Assembly (NCBI GenBank): GCA_028687085.1
Contig: JAQUAU010000010.1
Span: 1-22,857 of the forward strand
DNA from: Minisyncoccota bacterium
GTDB taxonomy: Bacteria; Patescibacteriota; Minisyncoccia; Phycocordibacterales; Phycocordibacteraceae
Direction: 5' to 3'
DNA: 22,857 nt
The translations under genes were made by a program, and so were the position numbers. Shown here piece by piece: positions 1 through 5,256 of the stretch (positions are counted from its first letter, which is position 1; each line of letters begins with the position of its first letter). The notes beneath the pieces are model-generated. The model was given only the letters and a program-made list of their open reading frames with translations. It did no database searches and had not been told where the DNA came from.

Positions 1-1
1 G

Positions 2-238
2 TTCTACATCATATTGCGGCGCGTCGTCGTCTCTGACTTTCTTTATATCGGCATCTTCGGGCTCATCATCCTCTCATTCCTCGGCTCGGCCTTCCTGATC
101 GCGCTTGCGTATCACGTCTTCCCGGTCGCCTCTGTCTATCACTTCACGCCCGCTATCGACCTCCTCTTCGCGGCCAAGGCCTACTTCTGGTGGTGGTTCG
201 CGGCTCCGGCTATCGGCCTCTTCTTCTTCGCCCGCTAA
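2..238 (+). CDS. C-terminal end of a membrane protein (partial)
   Basis: The reading frame is open from the window edge and ends at TAA 236-238, so only the last 78 residues are visible. They hold at least two strongly hydrophobic stretches, roughly residues 12-35 and 50-76, the second very rich in Phe and Trp and ending just before a final Arg. This is an integral membrane protein, but nothing visible identifies a family. A TTG at 14 could serve as a start, but the frame continues upstream of it, so a truncated longer gene is more likely. The tyrS promoter begins immediately after its stop codon. Confidence 0.55.
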   Translation, partial: FYIILRRVVVSDFLYIGIFGLIILSFLGSAFLIALAYHVFPVASVYHFTPAIDLLFAAKAYFWWWFAAPAIGLFFFAR

Positions 239-239
239 A

Positions 240-248
240 TGATATAGT
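240..248 (+). promoter_or_regulatory. extended -10 promoter of tyrS
   Basis: TGATATAGT reads as an extended -10 element (TGn plus TATAGT at 243-248). Exactly six bases separate it from the ATG at 255, so transcription would start at or next to the A of the start codon. No Shine-Dalgarno site is present. Confidence 0.6.
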
Positions 249-254
249 TTTCGC

Positions 255-1508
255 ATGACTCTCGCAGAAGAACTGAAGGCGCGCGGACTTATCGAGCTCT
301 CCTCAGCCTCGCCAGACGTGATCCTATCGAAACCGCGTACGGTGTATATCGGTACTGATCCGACAGCCGACTCGCTCCATGTCGGTCACCTCACCTGGAT
401 TCTCCTCATGAAGCGTCTCGGAGAGGCGGGGCACAAACTCTTTTTCTTAGTCGGTGGCGGTACCGGCATGATCGGCGACCCCAAGGAGAAGGGTGAGCGC
501 CCGATGCTCGACGAGAAGACGGTCGCCAAGAACACCAAGGCGCTGAAAAGTCAGCTCAAGAATATCCTCGGCAGGACCTCATTTAAGATGGTCGACAATG
601 CCGACTGGCTCATGAGCACGAAGCTCGTGCCGTTTCTGCGCGACGTGGGGAAGTACTTCACGGTAAACGATTTAATAAAGCGCGAGATTATCAAAAAGCG
701 TCTTGATGCGCCTGACGAGAGTATCTCGTACACCGAGTTTACCTACGCGCTCCTGCAGGGTCTCGACTATTACACACTGAATCAGAAATACGGCATCGAT
801 CTGCAGATCGGCGGCTCCGACCAGTGGACGAACGTTCTCTCTGGCGTTGACCTCATTCATAAACGCCTAGGGAAGGATGTCTACGCGCTCGGGTTCCCCC
901 TCACCACCGACGCTGCCGGCAAGAAGTTCGGCAAGAGCGAGGGCAACGCGATATGGCTCGACACGAAGAAGACTTCGCCGTTTACGTTCTACCAATTCTG
1001 GATCAACCTGCCGGACGCGGGGATCGAGAATTATCTGAAGGTGTACACCTTTATGCCGCTCATCGAGATTGGCGCGTTGATGGAGCTCCATAAGCGCAGT
1101 CCGGGCGAACGGCAGGCCCAAGAGACGCTCGCCAGGCTTGTGACCGAGATCGTGCACGGCCCTGCCGCCACAGCCCAAGCCGCCGCTGCGAGCGACGCAC
1201 TCTTCGGTAGTACGCCCTTTCACGAGCTCTCGCGAGAGGCGCTCCAAGTCGCTCTCGCCGAGGCTCCTTCTGTTGAAATATCGAAGCGAAGCCTTGAAGA
1301 AGGGTACTCACTCGCTGAAGCGCTCGTGGCGGGCGGGCTCGCCTCGTCAAAGAGCGACGCGCGGCGGCTTATCGAAGGGAAGGGCATCACCCTCTCGGGC
1401 CAGCCTATCCTTAATCCCGAACAGACAATCAATCAGGGCGACCTCTCGCACGGCTTTGCGCTTGTGCGCAAAGGCAAGCAGGGCGTCCTCATCCTCGTTT
1501 TGAAATAA
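255..1508 (+). CDS. tyrS: tyrosyl-tRNA synthetase
   Basis: Class I aminoacyl-tRNA synthetase that activates tyrosine with ATP and charges tRNA-Tyr in the cytoplasm. The 417-residue protein is of normal bacterial length. The Rossmann catalytic core carries HVGH at residues 42-45 (HIGH motif) and KFGKS at 225-229 (KMSKS motif); the GSDQW stretch near 188-192 is typical of the tyrosine-binding region. The last ~75 residues form an S4-type RNA-binding domain. The ATG at 255 is chosen because the protein starts like the family and the promoter lies six bases upstream. The cognate tRNA-Tyr gene lies 160 bases downstream on the opposite strand, so enzyme and substrate RNA are neighbours transcribed towards each other. 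Confidence 0.97.
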   Translation: MTLAEELKARGLIELSSASPDVILSKPRTVYIGTDPTADSLHVGHLTWILLMKRLGEAGHKLFFLVGGGTGMIGDPKEKGERPMLDEKTVAKNTKALKSQLKNILGRTSFKMVDNADWLMSTKLVPFLRDVGKYFTVNDLIKREIIKKRLDAPDESISYTEFTYALLQGLDYYTLNQKYGIDLQIGGSDQWTNVLSGVDLIHKRLGKDVYALGFPLTTDAAGKKFGKSEGNAIWLDTKKTSPFTFYQFWINLPDAGIENYLKVYTFMPLIEIGALMELHKRSPGERQAQETLARLVTEIVHGPAATAQAAAASDALFGSTPFHELSREALQVALAEAPSVEISKRSLEEGYSLAEALVAGGLASSKSDARRLIEGKGITLSGQPILNPEQTINQGDLSHGFALVRKGKQGVLILVLK

Positions 1509-1512
1509 TTTA

Positions 1513-1682
1513 GTGCGCCGGGAAGGACCGCGAGTACACTTTTCGAAACTTACAGTTTCAGTACACCTTGCGGATCCGCCAGAGCGCGGATGCTCGCAAG
1601 GTCTTCGAATCCTTCACACACGCCTCCCAGGCGTGCTCCGGCGCACATATTTCGCTTCACTCAATCTGTGCGCCGGGAAGGA
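1513..1682. repeat. cluster of repeats derived from the tRNA-Tyr 3' end
   Basis: The spacer between tyrS and tRNA-Tyr repeats parts of the tRNA. GTGCGCCGGGAAGGA occurs at 1513-1527 and again at 1668-1682, where it is the complement of the tRNA 3' end. On the opposite strand, TTCGAATCCTTC (1604-1615) and CCGGCGCACA (1638-1647) match adjacent parts of the tRNA 3' half but are split by 22 bases that contain the hairpin ACGCCT-CCC-AGGCGT (1620-1634). Further stem-loops lie at 1545-1559 (GAAACT-TAC-AGTTTC, flanked by AGTACAC copies at 1533 and 1560) and 1567-1600 (CTTGCG/CGCAAG enclosing ATCCGC/GCGGAT). No convincing ORF lies here. It may be an integration scar at the tRNA 3' end or a small mobile repeat. 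Confidence 0.6.
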
Positions 1683-1752
1683 TTCGAACCTTCGTAGGGC
1701 TATGCCCGACAGGTTTACAGCCTGTTGTAATTGACCACTCTACCACCGACGC
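1669..1752 (-). tRNA. tRNA-Tyr (anticodon GTA)
   Basis: An 84-base type II tRNA. The acceptor stem pairs GCGTCGG with CCGGCGC (one G-U pair) and the discriminator base is A. The D stem is GTA/TAC. The anticodon arm is ACAGG-CTGTAAA-CCTGT with anticodon GTA, meaning tyrosine. The long variable arm pairs GGGC with GCCC, as bacterial tRNA-Tyr requires, and the T arm is GAAGG-TTCGAAT-CCTTC. CCA is not encoded: the bases after A73 read CAG, so CCA must be added enzymatically. The gene converges on tyrS. Confidence 0.97.
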
Positions 1753-1762
1753 AACACGAGCG

Positions 1763-1791
1763 ATTATATCAGTTTTAGACCATAAAACAAA
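1763..1791 (-). promoter_or_regulatory. promoter of tRNA-Tyr
   Basis: On the minus strand a consensus TATAAT (1768-1763) is preceded by TGA, giving a perfect extended -10. TTGTTT, 16 bases further upstream, may act as a weak -35 and overlaps the T-rich tail of the neighbouring terminator. The tRNA 5' end lies 10 bases downstream of the -10. Confidence 0.7.
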
Positions 1792-1812
1792 AGCCCCGCG
1801 TAGCGGGGCTTT
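1788..1812 (-). terminator. Rho-independent terminator of the 36-residue peptide gene
   Basis: A perfect 10-bp stem, AAAGCCCCGC / GCGGGGCTTT, with a GTA loop. Read on the minus strand it is followed by TTTTGTTTTA, a good T tract; on the plus strand the T run is short. It lies 54 bases after the stop codon of the small gene at 1866-1976 and would insulate that transcript from tRNA-Tyr. Confidence 0.75.
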
Positions 1813-1865
1813 GCTGTGTTGGTGCAGCTAGAAACAATGAAACGGCGGACATCGAGGGCAAGGAA

Positions 1866-1976
1866 CTATGTGTGCAAGGATAAAAACACCTCGATCACAA
1901 GCGCCATGCCGGCGAGTGTTGCGATCATAAGGGCCGCCGTTTCCAAAACATTAAGATCCTGAAAGGCTTTAAACAC
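1866..1976 (-). CDS. 36-residue single-helix membrane peptide
   Basis: A small ORF starting at GTG 1976 and ending at TAG 1866-1868. The N-terminus is short and polar (MFKAFQDLNVLE), followed by a hydrophobic helix of about 22 residues (roughly 13-34) and the tail LHT. Three signals support a real gene: a Shine-Dalgarno site AAGGGAG at 1989-1983, six bases before the GTG and rare in this window; a TTGACA -35 box upstream; and a strong terminator downstream on the same strand. The family is not recognised. It might be a membrane-inserted regulatory peptide, a toxin-like peptide or an accessory subunit, but nothing in the sequence decides between these. It diverges from pyrD. Confidence 0.6.
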   Translation of the reverse strand: MFKAFQDLNVLETAALMIATLAGMALVIEVFLSLHT

Positions 1977-1982
1977 GGTCTT

Positions 1983-2037
1983 CTCCCTTGTTGGTTGACG
2001 CCTGATCAAAAGGTACGCTGTCGAATGAGTCTGTCAA
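1983..2037 (-). promoter_or_regulatory. promoter and ribosome-binding site of the 36-residue peptide gene
   Basis: Minus strand: consensus TTGACA at 2037-2032, 16 bases, then TACCTT at 2015-2010, and a leader of about 27 bases with AAGGGAG at 1989-1983. This layout (-35 box, leader, Shine-Dalgarno site) differs from the leaderless pattern of most genes here. The -35 lies only a few bases from the pyrD -10 on the other strand, so the two promoters may interfere. Confidence 0.45.
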
Positions 2038-2041
2038 GTCG

Positions 2042-2050
2042 TGCTATCGT
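2042..2050 (+). promoter_or_regulatory. extended -10 promoter of pyrD
   Basis: TGCTATCGT, then six bases, then the ATG at 2057: the same spacing as for tyrS and trpS. The identical nine bases recur before trpS. No clear -35 and no Shine-Dalgarno site. Confidence 0.6.
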
Positions 2051-2056
2051 ATAACC

Positions 2057-3130
2057 ATGCGAGTTATGGACCTCCTTTATCGGTATGCGCTCAAGCCGAT
2101 ACTCTTTACACTCAGCCCCGACTTCGTGCATGATGTGTTTATAACAACCGGCGAGATCGCCGGACGATTCGCATTCTCGCGCGCGCTTTTTAATCTCTTC
2201 TACGGTTACCAGGGGCCCGATATCAGTAAAACGGTCGATGGTCTCATATATCATACCCCCGTCCTGCTCTCGGCCGGCTTCGACGCCGATGGCCGGCTCA
2301 CGCGCATTCTGCCCTCGCTCGCCTTCGGCGGAGAAGAGATAGGCTCAGTGACTGCCGAGCCCTGTGCGGGCAACCCGCTTCCGCGCATGACACGCCTTAT
2401 CCGCAATAAAAGCATCGTCGTCTACAAGGGTCTGCGCAATCACGGTGTTGATGCACTCATTGCGAAGCTCAGGCGCACGCGGCGCGAAAGGGGATTTGTG
2501 CTCGGGATTTCTATCGCCCGTACCAATATACAGAGTGCATCCACTGACGTTGAGGCCGGCATTCGCGATTATGTAGAATCATTTAAAAAGCTAAATGAAT
2601 CAGGCATCGGCGACTACTACACCATCAATATCTCGTGCCCCAACTCATTTACCGGCGAAACATTCGTTCAGCCAGAACTTCTCGCACAGCTCTTGCCGCG
2701 CCTGCGCGAGGTGCCCTGTGAGAAGCCGGTCTACCTCAAGATGCCTATCAATGTCTCGTGGGAGCAATTTGAAAAGATGCTCGACATCGCCGACAAAAAT
2801 AACATTCAGGGTGTTATCATCGGCAACCTCAACAAGAATTATGGCGACTTGGCCTACCCAGAGGATGCGCCGAAAGAGTTTCGCGGCGGACTCTCGGGCT
2901 CACCGACCTTCGCGCTCTCAAACGACTTGATTCGGAAGACGCGGCAGATGTACGGCACGCGCTTCACGATTATTGGCACGGGCGGCATCTTCACCCCCGA
3001 ACAGGCACTTGAGAAGTTTGCTGCCGGCGCCGACCTCGTCCAGCTTGTCTCAGGGATGGTTTTCGAGGGCCCCGGGCTAATGCGCAAGATATGTGAGCAC
3101 TACGCGGCAGAAAGAGGTGTGCTATCGTAG
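2057..3130 (+). CDS. pyrD: dihydroorotate dehydrogenase, class 2-like, with a cysteine at the catalytic position
   Basis: FMN-dependent TIM-barrel enzyme that oxidises dihydroorotate to orotate in pyrimidine synthesis. At 357 residues, the N-terminal helices and the opening barrel strands resemble class 2, membrane-associated, quinone-linked enzymes (for example EIGSVTAEPCAGNPLPR near residues 94-110). The active-site loop reads NISCPNS near residues 192-198: class 2 enzymes have NxSSPN with a catalytic serine, whereas class 1 enzymes have NxSCPN with a catalytic cysteine. The C-terminal phosphate-binding segment GTGGIFTPEQALEKFAAGAD is intact. No other pyrimidine gene is nearby, so it may work on salvaged or host-derived dihydroorotate. 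The trpS promoter lies within its last codons. Confidence 0.88.
   Translation: MRVMDLLYRYALKPILFTLSPDFVHDVFITTGEIAGRFAFSRALFNLFYGYQGPDISKTVDGLIYHTPVLLSAGFDADGRLTRILPSLAFGGEEIGSVTAEPCAGNPLPRMTRLIRNKSIVVYKGLRNHGVDALIAKLRRTRRERGFVLGISIARTNIQSASTDVEAGIRDYVESFKKLNESGIGDYYTINISCPNSFTGETFVQPELLAQLLPRLREVPCEKPVYLKMPINVSWEQFEKMLDIADKNNIQGVIIGNLNKNYGDLAYPEDAPKEFRGGLSGSPTFALSNDLIRKTRQMYGTRFTIIGTGGIFTPEQALEKFAAGADLVQLVSGMVFEGPGLMRKICEHYAAERGVLS
3120..3128 (+). promoter_or_regulatory. extended -10 promoter of trpS inside the pyrD 3' end
   Basis: TGCTATCGT, identical to the pyrD element, overlaps the last codons of pyrD. Six bases follow before the ATG at 3135, predicting a leaderless trpS mRNA. Confidence 0.6.
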
Positions 3131-3134
3131 CTGT

Positions 3135-4094
3135 ATGGGAGATTCAAGACCAGTTCTCGTCTCCGGCGTAAAGCCGACCGGCGACCTGCATATCGGCAAC
3201 TACTTTGGCGCGATGCGCCAGTTCGTCGAGCTCACCAAAGAAGGGAAGTATAAGCCCTTTATCTTCGTCGCCGATTATCATGCCCTCAACACGATGCAGG
3301 ATGCCGAGGAGATGCGAAAGCGGACACGAGAGGTCGTGATGGCCTATATCGCGGTCGGCCTCGACCCCAAGGATGTCGTCTTATTCAAGCAGTCAGATGT
3401 GCCCGCACATACCGAGCTTGGGTGGATATTCGACACGATCACTACGATGCCGTACCTGATGCGCGCACACGCCTTCAAAGACGCTGAAGCTAAGAATAAA
3501 GAGATTAACGTCGGGACATTTAATTACCCGATGCTCATGGCTGCTGACATTCTACTCTACGACGCGGCGATTGTTCCGGTCGGCGCCGACCAGAAGCAGC
3601 ACATCGAGATCGCGCGCGATACAGCAGAGAAGTTTAACCGCGTTTTCAAAACAGACGTGTTCACGCTCCCCGAGCCGCACATTATGCCTGAGGTCGCCGT
3701 GGTCCCCGGCACCGATGGTCAGAAGATGAGCAAGAGCTACGGCAACGTCATCCCGCTCTTTGCTTCACGTGAGGAGCTCGCGAAGGCGGTGATGAGCATC
3801 GTTACCGATTCAAGCGGCGAGCGCCCTGAGAATGTGTACCGGATCCATCGGCTCTTCAGGAGTGAGGTGAATCTCGACGCGCTCTACGAGGAGCACAAAG
3901 GCAACTACAAAGGATTGAAGGAGATGCTTATCGACGACCTCGACCGCTATCTCGCGCCGATGCGCACGAAATATGAGGAGCTTAAAGGAGACTCGAGCAT
4001 TGTCGACGACCTGCTTGAGAGCGGGAAGCGCGAAGCGCGCGCAGTGAGTGAGGCCAAAATGGAGCAGGTGCGCAAGGCAATCGGTGTGGCGTAA
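3135..4094 (+). CDS. trpS: tryptophanyl-tRNA synthetase
   Basis: Class I synthetase charging tRNA-Trp. The 319-residue protein has HIGN at residues 19-22 and a canonical KMSKS at 197-201, with the conserved VPVGADQ stretch at 147-153 and NYPMLMAADILLY at 130-142. Length and motif spacing match ordinary bacterial TrpRS. The frame is open upstream to 3093 inside pyrD, but ATG 3135 fits both the family N-terminus (a short lead into VLVSGVKPTG) and the promoter six bases upstream. It follows pyrD by four bases. Confidence 0.97.
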   Translation: MGDSRPVLVSGVKPTGDLHIGNYFGAMRQFVELTKEGKYKPFIFVADYHALNTMQDAEEMRKRTREVVMAYIAVGLDPKDVVLFKQSDVPAHTELGWIFDTITTMPYLMRAHAFKDAEAKNKEINVGTFNYPMLMAADILLYDAAIVPVGADQKQHIEIARDTAEKFNRVFKTDVFTLPEPHIMPEVAVVPGTDGQKMSKSYGNVIPLFASREELAKAVMSIVTDSSGERPENVYRIHRLFRSEVNLDALYEEHKGNYKGLKEMLIDDLDRYLAPMRTKYEELKGDSSIVDDLLESGKREARAVSEAKMEQVRKAIGVA

Positions 4095-4177
4095 TTGACT
4101 TTTAACAGATTCCTGCTAAGGTAGTTTCAGCCCGGATCCCGGGATCTCAAACGCATACCTAGAAAAAGGAGTTTGAA
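4095..4177 (+). promoter_or_regulatory. promoter, leader and Shine-Dalgarno site of the M19-like gene
   Basis: TTGACT (4095-4100), 16 bases, then TAAGGT (4117-4122) with an extended TGC. A leader of about 49 bases follows. It contains the 12-base palindrome GATCCCGGGATC (4135-4146) and a strong AAAGGAG (4165-4171) six bases before the TTG start at 4178. This gene clearly uses a leader and Shine-Dalgarno initiation, unlike most of its neighbours. Confidence 0.6.
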
Positions 4178-5179
4178 TTGAACATTCCAAGAGAAAGTTT
4201 TTTTGCTGACTCGATGGCCTTTGTCGGCCTGCAGGGTCAGCCCCCGAAGTTTGGGCTCGGGTGCCGACCGCGACTTGCGCTTGCACATCTCACCAGTGCT
4301 CCTCCTTTCGCCAAGGATTTCATGAGCACGATGGAGGCGCACAAAGCCTTCATTGAAGTTGCGCTTGCGAATCCGGGGGTGGAGATGGTCCGCGTCGCCG
4401 AAACAGTGAATCACCTCAGTACCGTCAATACGGGCATGCTGTTCGGCTTACAACACACTCCCGCCGGCATCACCTACGCGGATCTCCATTCGCTGTTTAC
4501 AGCGGGAATTCGCACGATGTCTCTCGCCTATGAAGGTGATACCGAGTACGGCGGCGGGTTCAAGTCTGGCGGTCGGCTGAAAGGCCGTGGCGAAAAATTG
4601 ATCAGATGGATGGCCGACATCGGCTTCATCCTCGACCTCTCGCACGCCGGGCATTCGACAGCGCGAAACGCTCTTAGGTATATCCGGCAAGAACGTCTGC
4701 CGATACGAGTGATGGCCAGCCACTCCGGATGCTATGGGGTCTATCCGCACCAGCGGAACTTCCCCGACGACATTCTGGAGAGTATCGCGAGTGCGGACGG
4801 CTACCTCGGCATTCCGCTCATCACGTTCTTCCTGGGACGGAAAGATACTAACTACCTCGAAGAGTTCTCCCGCCACGTTACTCACGCACTCAGTGTGATG
4901 GGCAAGGGAAGGGTCGGCATCGGCAGCGACTGTCTCCACTTCGACATGACGATGGAGCAGGCTGAGAAGCATTTCGGCGACATGACGAAGATGCTCAAAT
5001 CCGACGGTACGTTCGGGGAATTCTTTCCCGATCGGCCGCCAGAGCTCATCAAGCACGGCAACAATATGTTCAAGATCCTTGAACATGCGCTTTTGTCCAC
5101 AAACGCGCGCGCGTTCGACCCGGGCATCCTGGGCCAGAACTTCAAAGACTTTCTCTCTCGTTCTTTACCGCAGGTATAG
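4178..5179 (+). CDS. M19 (membrane dipeptidase-like) family protein with altered metal ligands
   Basis: 333 residues matching the M19 renal-dipeptidase barrel. Recognisable blocks are GLQHTPAG (90-97), GIRTMSLAYEG (110-120), the long stretch ending in DLSHAGHS (153-160), ASHSGCYGVYP (180-190) and VGIGSDCLHFD (246-256). H156, H182 and D251 match the family metal ligands His198, His219 and Asp288 of human dipeptidase, with the last two 69 residues apart in both. The N-terminal HxD pair (family DGHND) appears here as DSMAF at 11-15, and the bridging glutamate appears as Q92. Half the metal ligands therefore seem lost, so the protein may have another substrate or a non-catalytic role. No signal peptide is seen. 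The TTG start is set by the strong AAAGGAG. Confidence 0.8.
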   Translation: MNIPRESFFADSMAFVGLQGQPPKFGLGCRPRLALAHLTSAPPFAKDFMSTMEAHKAFIEVALANPGVEMVRVAETVNHLSTVNTGMLFGLQHTPAGITYADLHSLFTAGIRTMSLAYEGDTEYGGGFKSGGRLKGRGEKLIRWMADIGFILDLSHAGHSTARNALRYIRQERLPIRVMASHSGCYGVYPHQRNFPDDILESIASADGYLGIPLITFFLGRKDTNYLEEFSRHVTHALSVMGKGRVGIGSDCLHFDMTMEQAEKHFGDMTKMLKSDGTFGEFFPDRPPELIKHGNNMFKILEHALLSTNARAFDPGILGQNFKDFLSRSLPQV

Positions 5180-5211
5180 GAGGGCCTGCCCGACGTACTA
5201 TGCATCAAACG

Positions 5212-5236
5212 CCCCGCGACGATTTTTGTCGCGGGG
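5212..5236 (+). terminator. stem-loop between the M19-like gene and aspS
   Basis: A perfect 9-bp stem CCCCGCGAC / GTCGCGGGG with a 7-base loop, 32 bases after the M19-like stop. The following T content is modest (TGTGGTATTTT), so termination may be partial. The aspS -10 element starts directly behind it. Confidence 0.5.
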
Positions 5237-5238
5237 TG

Positions 5239-5247
5239 TGGTATTTT
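5239..5247 (+). promoter_or_regulatory. extended -10 promoter of aspS
   Basis: TGGTATTTT (extended -10) ends nine bases before the ATG at 5257. An overlapping TATAGG (5247-5252) is an alternative. Either way the leader would be only a few bases or absent. Confidence 0.4.
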
Positions 5248-5256
5248 ATAGGGTAT

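Noticed and set aside
1513..1831. Plus-strand open frames across the tyrS to tRNA-Tyr spacer and the tRNA
   Set aside because: They run through a clear tRNA gene and hairpin repeats, and the translations have no protein-like pattern.
3578..3591. 14-base perfect palindrome GGTCGGCGCCGACC in trpS
   Set aside because: It encodes the conserved VGAD part of the TrpRS motif VPVGADQ, and codon choice in GC-rich DNA explains it. It lacks the repeated arm-loop-arm layout of the other elements.
4448..5086. Open frame of 212 codons on the minus strand inside the M19-like gene
   Set aside because: The translation has no recognisable family pattern and lies wholly opposite a gene with clear M19 motifs, a promoter and a Shine-Dalgarno site.
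5200..5256. Upstream in-frame start for aspS
   Set aside because: It would place the 9-bp hairpin and the -10 box inside the coding region, and the added residues do not match the OB-fold start of AspRS.
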